Part shown: positions 34,615 to 45,277 of the stretch, one piece after another
Numbering within the stretch: position 1 is the first letter of the stretch
How the letters are laid out: each line of letters starts with the position of its first letter
NCBI GenBank assembly: GCA_964019155.1
Contig: OZ025239.1
Span: forward strand, 7,784,964 to 7,848,963
Length of the DNA: 64,000 nt
Reading direction: 5' to 3'
From: Osedax fenrisi
Taxonomy: Eukaryota > Annelida > Polychaeta > Sabellida > Siboglinidae
Notes under the pieces: model-generated
Database searches by the model: none
Told to the model about the DNA's origin: nothing
What the model saw: only the letters and a program-made list of their open reading frames with translations
Translations under genes and position numbers: made by a program

Positions 34615-35545
34615 TTAGAAAACGGTTTATAAAAACGATTCTTACAACTATCGTGCAGTAATTGACCTATTATCGATTCCAAAACTAATTATTAAGAATC
34701 GGTTTTTAAAAATGATTCATAAACGAATTATTGGGAATCGGTTTATGTTATTGATGTAAGTATTACTTAAGTTATATACCTATATTATTTTTTTTAATAT
34801 AGAATGAATACAATACTATATATTTTAATTATTTTAATATATTTATTTAATTTTCATCTATGCAACTTAATTATTAATTATTATTTTAATTTTATATTTA
34901 AGTTAATATAAATCCTACTGATTTTAATAAATAAAATATTATTTTAAAAACTAAAATTATTTAAGTAATTCTATGTATATTTTAAATTATCATAATTTCA
35001 TTCAAGTGGCACATTTATCTACAATTGTATTGTTTATTTACAATTAATTGTAATCATAATTATATTGATAATACAATTGGAAATCATTTTGTATAATATT
35101 TAATATATATAGGGTAAAGCAATTGAATATTGATTAAATATTGTATTCAATATTTAATGTTATTATTATTGAATTTAAGTTTTAAATCTAACTTAAATGA
35201 AATTATATAATATATTATAATATATGAGTTAATACTTTGCTACGATACTAATATTTATTTTAATATTATATGTTACATCTAAACTTACGTTCAACTTACA
35301 TAAACAACTTAAGTTAAACCGATTCCCATAGTAATAATTTAGGAATCGGTTTCATATAAATCGATTCCTATAGTAATAGTTCAGGAATCAGTTTCAAATA
35401 AACCGATTCCTATAGCAATTTAAGAATCGGTTTCACATAAACCGATTCCGAAACTTGAATTTTAGGAATCGATTTAAAACCGATTCTCATAAATACACTC
35501 AGGAAACGATAAAAACGCAAATATGACTCGGATTTTTTTAACTGT
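34615..35545. repeat. CCGATTCC-rich inverted and tandem repeat element
   Basis: AATCGGTTT words face right at 34,620-34,745 and AAACCGATTCC words recur in tandem at 35,318-35,500, so the two ends are roughly inverted copies around an AT-rich centre. The right edge reads, in reverse, CAGTTAAAAAAATCCGAG, which could be a hAT-like end, but I could not find the matching left end. Confidence 0.45.
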
Positions 35546-35594
35546 GTATAGTTTACAAATAACATTTAATAATTTAATAATGGAATACTATATA

Positions 35595-35596
35595 TG

Positions 35597-35647
<51 letters not shown>

Positions 35648-35665
35648 ATGTGTGTGTATATTGTG
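35595..35665. repeat. (TA)n and (TG)n microsatellite
   Basis: About 50 bases of TA dinucleotides run into TGTGTATGTGTGTG. No other content. Confidence 0.9.
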
Positions 35666-35745
35666 ATGTGTATTACAACTTACATGGGTGATTTCTATTG
35701 AATTAGTGATAAGGACGCATTACTATAGTAATCATTACTAATCAC

Positions 35746-36989
35746 TAGTGGTTTAACCCGAACTCGGTTTCGGATATCAATTCCGGGTTCTAGTAAAATT
35801 TCATGAGATCGGGTTTCGAAAAATGGTCCAAGAACGGGTCCGGGTTTTAGTAAATTAATTTCGGGTATTTGTGTAAAATAAAAATAACCTACTTAATTTA
35901 ATTGATAATTATTATAATACATTATTATAATGGATACAACTGATAATGGATACAACTGATAATGGATACAACTGATAACGTAAGTATACTAAATATTGCC
36001 AAAGCCAAATATATACTATATGCCTATTAATCCTATGTAAATTGTAATATCTGGAAAATAATTATTTAATTATTTCATAGATATTGAAAATGTCAATAAT
36101 TGAAATGTTTATAATGTCATATATAAGTGTACTCCATTTTGTACATAACTTATGTTTTAATACAAATTAAAAAAAACTACAATATGAAGTATATTATAGA
36201 ATGCAATAAGCTTTCCGGTGTTAATTATTGTATTACAATAGAATCTATATAAAAATTATCATTCTAGTAGATATTTGTTGATCATAATAACAAATATTTC
36301 ACGATCTAATATTTATAAATTATATTTTGATTGTTGTTGCCTATCTATTATTTATTAATTATAGCTATTTCTGATTCTGTATTTCTGTATTGCTACAAAA
36401 TATATTTTTTATAAAGGTTCTACAAATATTTTAAAAAGTATAATATTTATATCTTATAATATTTATATATTTATTATATAATTATAATATTTTAATTATA
36501 TCTTAAAATAATAATATTTCAAAGATTAGTTGAAAAATATAAAAAAATATTTCAAATAATATTTTTAAATATAAATAATATTACAAAATATATTTAAAAC
36601 AAATTTCAAACAAATGTCCACAAAAATGTTTACAAATATTTCAAAAAAATGTTTTAAAATATTTCAAAAATATTTTAAAAATTTCAAAAAATTCAAAAAA
36701 ATGTCATCAAATTTCTAAAAAATTATATGAAAAAATGTAAAAATAATATTTCAAAAAAGCGACGCTGAAGATTTTAGATGACAAAAAATCATTGTAATGG
36801 CAAAAAGTAAATTTTTTAGGTTTTTTGGGGTACGCGGTAAAATATTCAAAAAATTTATAAATATTATAAACTTTCATTATCTCGAAAGTCTCGAGATAAT
36901 GAAATTTAGGATTTGATTGTCTCGAGATAATGAAAATTAGGATTTGATTGTCTCGAGATAATGTAAAATGGGCTAAATTTAAACCACTA
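35746..36989. mobile_element. 1,244-bp hAT-type non-autonomous element with 8-bp target duplication
   Basis: The flanks are a perfect 8-bp direct repeat CTAATCAC at 35,738-35,745 and 36,990-36,997. The ends are a perfect 11-bp inverted repeat TAGTGGTTTAA. An 8-bp duplication and TAG ends fit the hAT superfamily. The interior begins CCCGAACTCGG with GGGTTT/CGGGTT words and has no transposase; the 96-codon minus frame near the right end is AT-driven and partly made of a short tandem repeat. Confidence 0.85.
36876..36965. repeat. Triplicated TCTCGAGATAATG repeat
   Basis: TCTCGAGATAATGAAA occurs three times, spaced about 33 bases, with GGATTTGATTG between, inside the hAT-type element. Each unit carries the palindrome TCTCGAGA. 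Confidence 0.75.
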
Positions 36990-37019
36990 CTAATCACTCG
37001 TTAGAGATGAATCACGACA

Positions 37020-37100
37020 GAAGAAAACAACGCGCGTGCGCGGCGCAGATTTACGACAATCGATCACGGCTATATAAATACACGTGGTGCGGGTGGTGGC
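37020..37100 (+). promoter_or_regulatory. Possible TATA promoter
   Basis: TATATAAA at 37,070-37,077 follows a locally G+C-rich stretch (GCGCGTGCGCGGCGC) that is unusual here. About 130 bases downstream begins a 21-bp minisatellite. A transcript starting near 37,100 would run into it. No ATG-initiated conserved protein follows, so the product would be a noncoding or repeat RNA. The call rests only on composition and the TATA match. Confidence 0.35.
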
Positions 37101-37206
37101 AGCACCGTATCACTACATAAAAGCAGTACGTCAGGTGATCGAGACCACAGTCGGGCTACAACTTCTGCACTACCAGTCGGATATAGGCCGCAACACACTC
37201 TACACA

Positions 37207-37479
37207 GGTTACGTACACAACACTATAGGTTACGTACACAACACTATAGGTTACGTACACAACACTATATGTTACGTATACAACACTATATGTTACGTTT
37301 ACAACACTATAGGTTACGTATACAACACTATAGGTTACGTATACAACACTATAGGTTACGTATACAACACTATAGGTTACGTTTACAACACTATAGGTTA
37401 CGTTTACAACACTATAGGTTACGTTTACAACACTATAGGTTACGTTTACAACACTATAGGTTACGTTTACAACACTATA
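37207..37479. repeat. 21-bp minisatellite, 13 copies
   Basis: Unit GGTTACGTAYACAACACTATA occurs exactly 13 times (273 bases) with variation mainly at the ACGT(A/T)(C/T)AC positions and G/T at the first base of units 4 and 5. Because 21 is a multiple of three, the array is open in several frames on both strands. The longest plus frame, which lacks an ATG, repeats GYVYNTI; I do not call it a gene. Confidence 0.95.
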
Positions 37480-37589
37480 CAACGTATATAGGTTATAACC
37501 TACTATAGATCTCTTCATTATCGCATCCGCTACTTAATCAACAGCGATTATAATGTGATTATATACGCGCGTACACACATTTGTATATA

Positions 37590-37610
37590 TGCACAAATAC
37601 ACACACACAT

Positions 37611-37654
<44 letters not shown>

Positions 37655-37662
37655 TATATATC
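37590..37662. repeat. (CA)n/(TA)n microsatellite
   Basis: A short ACACAC run followed by interrupted TA dinucleotides. Nothing else is visible between the minisatellite and the next element. Confidence 0.85.
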
Positions 37663-38096
37663 TATTATATACTAGTGACTGCTAATAGCACAGTATTCTC
37701 CTATATATAGGAGAATGTTTTTCTAAGGAAAGATATAACACTTTTATAACGCGAAATCTTGTAATTTGACTTTGTACAAAAAATATTAACAGCGCCACCT
37801 ATACAGGTTGAATTTTCTGATAAATGTATTATTTATCATGTAAATTCGTATCAAACAATATACTTCTTGAAATGTAAAATAATATGCTTTGAATTATTAT
37901 TTATGGTTAAAACTAAGTGTTCATTACTAATAACCCATATAACAAAGCAATAGGATATATCATAATATAATATATATCAGATATGTTGGTTTTAAATGCT
38001 ATATATCTACGAGGTGAGTAAAATCTAACTTATATTGAATGTACTTTAATAGAACAAGACGAAATTGTTGTATACAAAACGCGTAAAATATATTTC

Positions 38097-38164
38097 AGTG
38101 ATTTCGATACTATAGTATAGTATATATAGTATATAGTATAACTATATATAGTATCGAAATCACT
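38097..38164. repeat. Perfect 18-bp inverted repeat
   Basis: AGTGATTTCGATACTATA at 38,097-38,114 is matched exactly at 38,147-38,164 across a 32-base loop of ATAGTATA words that also self-pair. It lies inside the hAT-like element, left of its transposase relic. Confidence 0.85.
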
Positions 38165-38264
38165 ATAGTATACTTCTATCAGCGACGATGTATACAATTA
38201 ATTACGTTGCGTAGGTAGGGAGGGTTATATCTTTGCGACAGGTTCGTATGATTATGTGCTGTTT

Positions 38265-39280
38265 AATGGTGAATGATATTCAGCAGTGATATCTGTCATC
38301 TATGTCTAATTTATCCAATTTTTCTTTGTGGATATTGCAAATAATTATCGCATTTAATCTTCTCTGCATCATACTATTTCTTAGCCGTGTATTTAATCTT
38401 CTTAACTCACTGAAAGACCTTTCAGTGTCACACGAACTTGCAGGTAATAGGTAATATTAATAAGGTTTGAATTTCTGGAAACAAATTTATTACTTCGTTA
38501 GACATAGTTTTAAAATTTGTTATAATATTGTTCAGATTCATGTTGTTATAACATTTTCTATAATCAAATCTTCTTAAATAACTCTGGGTAGTCTTTTATT
38601 ATATCAATATTGTGTTCTGGATTTGTAAATATTTGTTCCATTTGTTTATATTAATATCTGTTGCATTGAAATATGTATATATTGACTCTTTAATAAATTA
38701 CCTATCAATAATTCTATAATAATCTCTTCTATACAATTTTTCTATATTAATATGTTGATTATTATCCTTTCGCTTTATTTTTCTCAGTAACATCAATTCA
38801 TCAATCAATTTGTTAACTCGGTCTATTATGTCACTAAATATGATTTCTTCTCTTCATTCTTGTAGTTTGTGGATGACAGATTTTGAAGATGAAATCATTA
38901 AACTTACAGTAATAGTTTTACTTTGTAGCATTACATTAAATTTCTCCAAAAATTAAATGATTGGCAATACCATAGATATGCCAAGATTAAATAAAGGTGA
39001 TTTCATATTAGCCAATATACCAGTAGATTTACCTGAAGCCATACCATTTTTACAATACTCATCCAAGTTGTTTATTATATCAGTATAGTTATTGATAATA
39101 CAGGACACTGAAAGTTCTCTTTTCAAGAATCTGGACACAGCGGTTTTATAACATTATTTTCATTATTTTGAAATAATTTTTTAAACTTTCTTGACTGATT
39201 ATATAATGAACCTAAATCTTGAACAATATTTAGAGAATTTCTAATTATAGTTGATTCATTGACGGCTTTTAATGCTATTA
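38265..39280 (-). pseudogene. hAT transposase relic (ZMYM/52-kDa repressor type)
   Basis: On the minus strand a reading near 38,290-38,450 gives CDTERSFSELRRLNTRLRNS followed by MMQRRLNAIIICNIHKEKL. This is the C-terminal dimerisation block of hAT proteins of the THAP/ZMYM1-like group. Upstream (38,953-39,280) come SVSCIINNYTDIINNLDEYC and LNIVQDLGSLYNQSRKFKKL, which fit the middle of the same proteins. Stops and shifts separate the pieces. It would have coded for the transposase of the surrounding element. Confidence 0.7.
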
Positions 39281-39339
39281 AATGGTAATCAATTACAATG
39301 AAATAATAAATATATATTTATATAAAATAGTATCTAATA

Positions 39340-39344
39340 TATAC

Positions 39345-39400
<56 letters not shown>
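39340..39400. repeat. (TA)n microsatellite
   Basis: About 45 bases of alternating TA with flanking ATATATT. It gives rise to spurious isoleucine/tyrosine frames. Confidence 0.9.
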
Positions 39401-39401
<1 letters not shown>

Positions 39402-40324
39402 TATATAAAATGAGGAATTTGTAATTTGTAATATTCGTATACGAATATATTCTATATATATATAAATTAATATTTATATATATATATGTATGTATATATA
39501 ATAATTTATTTAATAAAAATTTGTTAGGAGGGATATCCCCCACTATATTTTCAGGGGGATACATCCCCCGTCACTCCTTAAAGTTTACATTACACTCCCT
39601 ATGCATACAACGTAATTTAGTAATACCCGATGCCGCTGCTAGCAGTAGCATCGAATCACTGCAATAGATGTAGGTTCGGCTCTATTTGCATACAACAATG
39701 ATATCATTGCTCTATTAAATTACATGCAATATACATTAGCTTTTACTCACCAAATATATACGTATATCATTTAAAACATACATATAATATTTTTTTGTTA
39801 TATATTAGTAATGAAAACTTAGTTTTCATCATATAGATACTAATTTAAGCATATTATTTAACATTTTAAAAGTATATAGTTTGATACGAATTTACATTAT
39901 AAACAATGCATATATGCAGTCGAATGAACTATAGTTCCTAAAAGTAACCCGATATAGGTGGACTGGGGTATTTCGTATACAAATTCGAATTACACGATTT
40001 CACATAAGTGTCCTATACAGGACTTCTAAGAAAAGATATATATATATATATCTTTTCTTAGAAAAATATTCGCAATTAAAATATACGCCTATATATTATC
40101 TCAAACGTGCGCCCGCGCCCATCAATACATTGAATGTTTTTATTTGAGTGTGTTAGCATGACGTAGACGCATACATAATAACAATATCGTATACACTGTA
40201 AAAAATAATTCCATTTTAACCTATAATCATATGTCTTAAATATATGTAATAGGTTGTTGCCTATTACCTATGGCGTAGAAAATAGAAATAGGTTGGTGAC
40301 CTATTACCATTAGTGGAATGAGGT

Positions 40325-40526
40325 TGCTGCCTATTACTGAACACTGTAAACACCACCTATTACCATACGGCTGAATATGGTTATAGGTTAAGGCCTATTA
40401 CCATACAGCTGAATATGGTTATAGGTTATAGCCTATTACCTTATACTGTAAAATAGCCTATTACCATATGGCTGAATATAGTTATAGGTTATAGCCTATT
40501 ACCATACGGCTGAATATAGTTATAGG

Positions 40527-40535
<9 letters not shown>
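40325..40535. repeat. GGTTATAGGTTA tandem block
   Basis: About four diverged units of roughly 40-60 bases with CATACGGCTGAATATGGTTA and TATTACCATA words. The related block at 41,400-41,700 is in the opposite sense, which lets the two sides pair. Confidence 0.7.
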
Positions 40536-40560
<25 letters not shown>

Positions 40561-40572
40561 CTTTAATTATTA

Positions 40573-40611
<39 letters not shown>

Positions 40612-40684
40612 AAACTAGTAAATAATTCACATATTCAGCCATATGGTTATATATATATAATACTAATAATTAAAGTAATAAATA

Positions 40685-40742
<58 letters not shown>

Positions 40743-40869
40743 TATAATACTAATAATAATATAGTTTAGACACTTAAATAATAATAGAATCAATTCTATA
40801 AAGTTTAATTGCATTATTATTATTTTTTAATTATTATAAAAGATGAAAATATTATAATATTTAAAATAA

Positions 40870-40940
40870 AAATATTTGCTTCAACCTGGATTCGAACCTC
40901 TGACCGTCGTCATAAGAATACTGGAGGACTTGGGGGACGA
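40870..40940 (-). other. tRNA-like B-box scrap
   Basis: Read on the minus strand, GGTTCGAATCC lies in a context CAGAGGTTCGAATCCAGGTT, like the T arm of a tRNA. No matching A box or acceptor stem is readable, so this is a remnant of a tRNA-derived repeat and not a tRNA gene. Confidence 0.4.
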
Positions 40941-41069
40941 AATGATTTCTACAATAAATATAATTTAAAATTAATTATTTATTTATTAATACCTAATTAC
41001 ATAGTTCTCACTCGACCATATAATGTTATTATTTTCCATCTTATTCAGTCCGTCATCAGTGTTCGTAAT

Positions 41070-41360
41070 TTATCTTCTTAACAGACCCAATGTTTCTTTA
41101 TAAAGATGTTGTGGGTTGTCTCCCTGTTTCGTATACGTATGTTGTATGGAATGCCATTCTTTGGCTTCCATAACATTAATTGTGCACTAATTCATCGGTG
41201 TACCTTATGCAGTGTCCTATTAGTTGCAATATTCTTTGTTTAATTACCTAATTGATCTTTGGCATTCCATATACTTTGTATGTTGGTAATCTTGTCTTTC
41301 CATGATGTGTTTGTGGTCATTCTAGGTAGGCTGGTAGCCAAGTAGTTTATAACGTAAATT
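41070..41360 (-). pseudogene. LINE C-terminal scrap
   Basis: Minus-strand readings give TNTSWKDKITN near 41,310 and then RILQLIGHC with LWKPKNGIPYN near 41,180. The pattern R-LQ-IGH followed by W-P--G is typical of the end of endonuclease-type LINE proteins (RTE or related). Frames are broken. Confidence 0.45.
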
Positions 41361-41399
41361 TGCTTATTCATGGATTGTTCAAATTATATATATATATAT

Positions 41400-41705
41400 A
41401 TCAGTAATAAATCACAAACCTATAACCACGCATTCAATAGATCAGTAATAGGTAACTAACCTATAACCAACAAATGTGCACTAACCTATAACCACCCATT
41501 CAATAGATCAGTAATAGGCCACTAACCTATAACCACAAAATGTGCACTAACCTATAACCACTCATTCAATAGATCAGTAATAGGTCACGAACCTATAAGC
41601 AAAAAATGTGCACTAACCTATAATCACGCATTCAATAGATCAGTAATAGTTATCTAACCTATAACCAAAAAAATTACACTACCCTATTACCACTCTGTTA
41701 AACAT
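41400..41705. repeat. AACCTATAACCAC tandem block
   Basis: Four units of about 65-70 bases carry CATTCAATAGATCAGTAATAGG and AATGTGCACTAACCTATAA. They form the right interior of the CACTGTAAAAAATAA element. Confidence 0.8.
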
Positions 41706-42174
41706 ATTAGAAATAGGCAGTAACCTATTTCCATTTTGGGAAATTTTAAGATAGGTTATTCAGCGTTGTGGTTATAGGTTATTTTTTACAGTGTACGATT
41801 ATCAATACATGATCGATTGACGTGCCCATAGCTATTGTTAGCTATTGTATGGAACCCACACTAAGGGTTTAGGGTGGTACAATGACTGATCGAATGCATG
41901 AGTGGCTACAGGACTTATATTCCTACTAATCGGACATCCATCTGCATAACCTATATTTAGCTTATATTAATTATTCGCCTTATAGCTTATATATAATACG
42001 TTATACTTAATATAGGATAGGTCTACTGATAGCGTTTCATGAGAATAATTCAGTACATATAGTTCATTTCATAATATGACATATTGATGATTTTATAATC
42101 GACTAATGTTCATTGAACATCGATCAATACCTAAACACACACTTTGAATAGTCTGTGTAACCTACATCAAGTAC

Positions 42175-42300
42175 CATATTGTTATTACGAGGTTCTAATA
42201 ACCTATATATTAGTTTATATCTATAATTAGGTCTATATATAGGCCTAATTATAGATATAAACTAATATATAGGTTATTAGAACCTCGTAATAACAATATG
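42175..42300. repeat. 126-bp near-perfect palindrome
   Basis: Two 57-base arms, left beginning CATATTGTTATTACGAGG and right ending CCTCGTAATAACAATATG, surround a 12-base centre TCTATATATAGG. I found no mismatch in the arms. No repeat family is evident; it could be a recent foldback element or a hairpin-end inverted duplication. Confidence 0.93.
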
Positions 42301-42354
42301 TCCTATAGACTATAGTCATAGACTATAACCTTTAACCCCGTTATAACTATAATT

Positions 42355-42356
<2 letters not shown>

Positions 42357-42402
<46 letters not shown>
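42357..42402. repeat. (TA)n microsatellite
   Basis: About 45 bases of TA dinucleotides between the palindrome and the next foldback element. Confidence 0.9.
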
Positions 42403-42406
<4 letters not shown>

Positions 42407-42424
42407 AAGTATAGGGTATTGATA

Positions 42425-42865
42425 CACTGTTAAAATGTAGGGTACAGCGAATTCAATTTATTAGGGTACAGATCGTTAAAATATCACCAACATTTGCCAT
42501 GTATACATGGCAAATGTTGGTGATATTTTAAATATGGGTATACCCTAAATATGGTACACGACTTTTAAACTCACTAGGGTCCAATATACATATTTATTAG
42601 GGTACATATATGTTAAATATTAGGGTACGTGACTATTAAATGTACATACAATGCAATTCAATTACGGTACATATCATACAATTACATTTGGGTACACGGT
42701 ATCATATAATTAGTGTACAACTAGCTTATATACTTTATGGTACAGTTTGATCATTTTTAGGGTATTGATCTTATTGATTCAAATTGTACCCTAATTAGGG
42801 TACGGCTATGGGGACAATACTTACACCTTAATAAGACACTCGCTGTACCCTACTTTTTAACAGTG
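42425..42865. mobile_element. 441-bp element with CACTGTTAAAA-TGTAGGGTAC ends
   Basis: Left end TA-CACTGTTAAAATGTAGGGTA and right end, reverse-complemented, TA-CACTGTTAAAAAGTAGGGTA. TA flanks both sides. The interior repeats TTAGGGTAC irregularly in both orientations and contains a 56-bp perfect palindrome. No coding sequence. A related right end is at about 53,733. Confidence 0.75.
42476..42531. repeat. 56-bp perfect palindrome
   Basis: TTAAAATATCACCAACATTT on the left is mirrored exactly by AAATGTTGGTGATATTTTAA on the right with no loop; the centre is CCATGTATACATGG. It lies within the 441-bp element. Confidence 0.93.
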
Positions 42866-42869
42866 TAGC

Positions 42870-43685
42870 CTATTAATAACCCGTATATATACATAAATAT
42901 GCGCATAATGATAAACATACACATGCTGATACCCTAACGGATACTTTTCAAATGCTTTTCAAATAATCATCGAATTATTTATGGATATTTTAAACTATTA
43001 TCTAGACAATATTCATGTATTCATCTATTCATCAAATTCATCTATTAATTCGTATGTTTTAATAAATATGGTATATATGAATTGTTATTTTTAATTCGAG
43101 TCTAAATATATTTAATAAAACCAAGAACACCAAGGATATGTCCTTGGTAAAACTAGATACAAATAACAAAAGTATAAATATCCGCCAGGTAGAACTATTT
43201 CCATAAATATTCAATCAATAATATTGATTTAATTTTGTTTATGTTTATAAGGTGCGTTCATCATTAAGGTGCGTTCACACCAAAAATTTCCGCTGGAAAT
43301 TTCCGGATAAGAAATATTACTCGCAGACGATTAATTCTCTCTATAGAGAGAGAGGGGCACATTATTATTGTTGTATCGCAACCTTTATTTGTATACATTT
43401 CTATTTAGAAAAGTCTTTGCATTTTAACGGACATCTTGATTCGTGTGCGTGACGTATTACATTTGATTAATTATCGAAAACATATTTCCAAATAACTCAC
43501 CGACTAATATACCTAAGCGTTTCTATATCTGTTATATCTTACATAATTATTAAACAACAAGTTTCATGTTTACGATAAACTATAGTTATTCATAATGTGT
43601 ATCCATAAATTAATTCACAGTTCAATAACATATAAACTTGGTACATATGTATGTATGCGGTCCACATAATGTAGTTAGATATATA
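42870..43685. other. AT-rich spacer with GGTGCGTTCACACCA word
   Basis: No supported gene; the 66-codon frame at 43,252-43,452 begins inside a repeat-like word, GGTGCGTTCACACCA, that is often found at ends of small DNA elements. I could not find its inverted partner. Confidence 0.4.
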
Positions 43686-43689
43686 GGTA

Positions 43690-43703
43690 GATAAGTATGT
43701 ATA

Positions 43704-43741
<38 letters not shown>

Positions 43742-44276
43742 TAGGTATGCATAGGTGTGTATATATTTATATATATACATAAATTATTAATAAACCTAAC
43801 GAGATTAGTTATTTATCTACGTAGTGCATCTGTAGATAAGTGGGCTAATTATATATTTGTTATTGGATCTACGAAACCATAGCTCGGATAACACCCTGTC
43901 GGGTAGTCTGGAATGATACCCTCGTTGCCCCACACACACGTGGGCGATAACGCGTGTGCGATGTTGTCTAACACACCCTTAAGTAACCTTTAACCCTTAA
44001 CCCTTAACCCTTAAGTAACTTAACCAAGACATAGCACACTATAAATAGAACACAATACGTGTGTGTTTGTGTGTGTGTGTGTTTATAATATATGTAGGCC
44101 TATTCATCAGCGAGTTACGACCGTGGTGGCGATGTATCGATAACATCCGGTAACTACGGGGTGACACTATAGATGCGCATCTAATCAGTACATATCGTAT
44201 ACAATCAATCTAATCGCGTGTGTTTATTTACGCACCTAATCACTTTTAATAATTACGATAATAATCTTCGTAAACA

Positions 44277-44318
<42 letters not shown>

Positions 44319-44730
44319 TATACTTATAGGTATATAGGCCTACTTATATTTATGATATAATATATGACTTGTTGATGTGGTGGCATACGGAACGCATGTC
44401 ATATATGATATGGTATACCGTACACTTGTACAGCATGACATGCGTTGTGTATCTATCATGGTTTGAGTTATGTATAGTGTCTACATACAGTGTCTACATA
44501 CATGTCTACCACATCGCACGCTTTAGGACTACGACACTATAGGTACGATGTTCAGTGGTTACTAAGCACCCACGTGACGCCGAACACGTGGCTATACTCA
44601 CGTGATATGATTAGCAGCATTGTACACAATAGTATACACGGTTAACGGTAGCCTACTGTACTATATATTGTATACACATTAACTCCTGTTTGAAAGTCGG
44701 AAGTGTTACACTTACGATATCATAACATCT
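43690..44730. other. Spacer with microsatellites and small hairpins
   Basis: (TA)n tracts at about 43,697-43,738 and 44,280-44,316, a (GT)n run at about 44,060-44,082, a short TAACCCT array at about 43,988-44,015 and a 12-bp inverted repeat AACGCATGTCAT / ATGACATGCGTT at about 44,391-44,443. No gene is visible. Confidence 0.5.
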
Positions 44731-44732
44731 AT

Positions 44733-44840
44733 ATAAGTAAGTAATTAAGTAAGTAAGTAATTTATTTATTTATACACTTGTACATTTTTCAATCTCACAA
44801 GTGTAAACGAAAAGAAAATAACAGAAACGATAAATAACTA
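44733..44840 (-). repeat. Possible LINE 3' tail
   Basis: Read on the minus strand, TACACTTGTGAGATTG and TGTACAAGTGTATAAATAAA are followed by a tandem ATTACTTACTTA tail. A short tandem tail after TAAATAAA is typical of the 3' end of CR1/L2-like elements. No coding part is attached. Confidence 0.4.
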
Positions 44841-44982
44841 AAATAAATATATATATATATATATATATATACATACATGAATACATACTTATCAATCACT
44901 CATTCATTTTAACTTATATGTTACCTATACCCTATAGATACTGTTACCCAGATGTTGTTCTATATATAGACTGCTTTTATAT

Positions 44983-45277
44983 ATTGTTATTGTTATTGTT
45001 ATTTTTATTTGGTGGAGTCCTTTCAACCCTTCCAGGAACTTAGATGAAGTTTTCACTTATAACCATATATGGCTCTAATGTCACTTCGAAGCCGCTCTCG
45101 TGTTAAGGCATCCATGGTTTTAACGAGAGCCGATCATTTATTTATACACAATTATATAAGATCACTTCTAAATAATATTTTAAGACCCATTTTATAAAAT
45201 TAATTATGGTCCGGACGAGGCTCGAACCCGTGTCCTACTGCTTGTGTGTCCGACGCCTTAGCCACTGAGCCGGCAGT
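44983..45277 (-). mobile_element. tRNA-derived SINE, inverted full-length copy
   Basis: This is the reverse complement of the SINE at 5717: tail (TTATTG)n at 44,983-45,005, then GGTGGAGTCCTTTCA, GCCATGGTTTTAACGAGAG-type body words, B-box GGTTCGAGCC and A-box GGCTCAGTGG (as complements at about 45,223 and 45,262-45,272). The head keeps GTCCGGAC at its 3' end. It lies about 390 bases upstream of the hexosaminidase start codon. Confidence 0.88.

Larger units (their letters stand above)
37712..40073. mobile_element. hAT-like element with long imperfect inverted ends
   Basis: The left end GAATGTTTTTCTAAGGAAAG and the reverse-complemented right end GAATATTTTTCTAAGAAAAG match. Inside them, CGAAATC-TGTAATT, CCACCTATA and TGTAAATTCGTATCAAAC recur in inverted order, giving arms of about 150-190 bases. 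The interior carries a decayed minus-strand hAT transposase. No target duplication could be confirmed, and the right end has its own added hairpin at 40,025-40,066. Confidence 0.6.
40194..41793. mobile_element. 1.6-kb element with CACTGTAAAAAATAA ends
   Basis: The ends are a perfect 15-bp inverted repeat CACTGTAAAAAATAA flanked by TA on each side (40,192-40,193 and 41,794-41,795). Tandem blocks built on ACCTATTACCAT and ATGGTTATAGGTTA fill the left part; AACCTATAACCAC-CATTCAATAGATCAGTAATAGG blocks of about 60-70 bases fill the right. The middle holds a tRNA-like scrap and a LINE scrap, so other elements inserted into it or were captured. Confidence 0.7.

Noticed and set aside
37156..37518. 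Three overlapping repeat proteins across the 21-bp minisatellite
   Set aside because: A repeat whose unit is a multiple of three is open in several frames on both strands; none has a convincing start, composition or homology.
39349..39564. 71-codon minus frame ending in Ile/Tyr repeats
   Set aside because: Half of it is the (TA)n tract and the rest shows no domain.
43985..44020. Telomere-like TAACCCT array
   Set aside because: Only three to four units with interruptions; too short and not at a sequence end.
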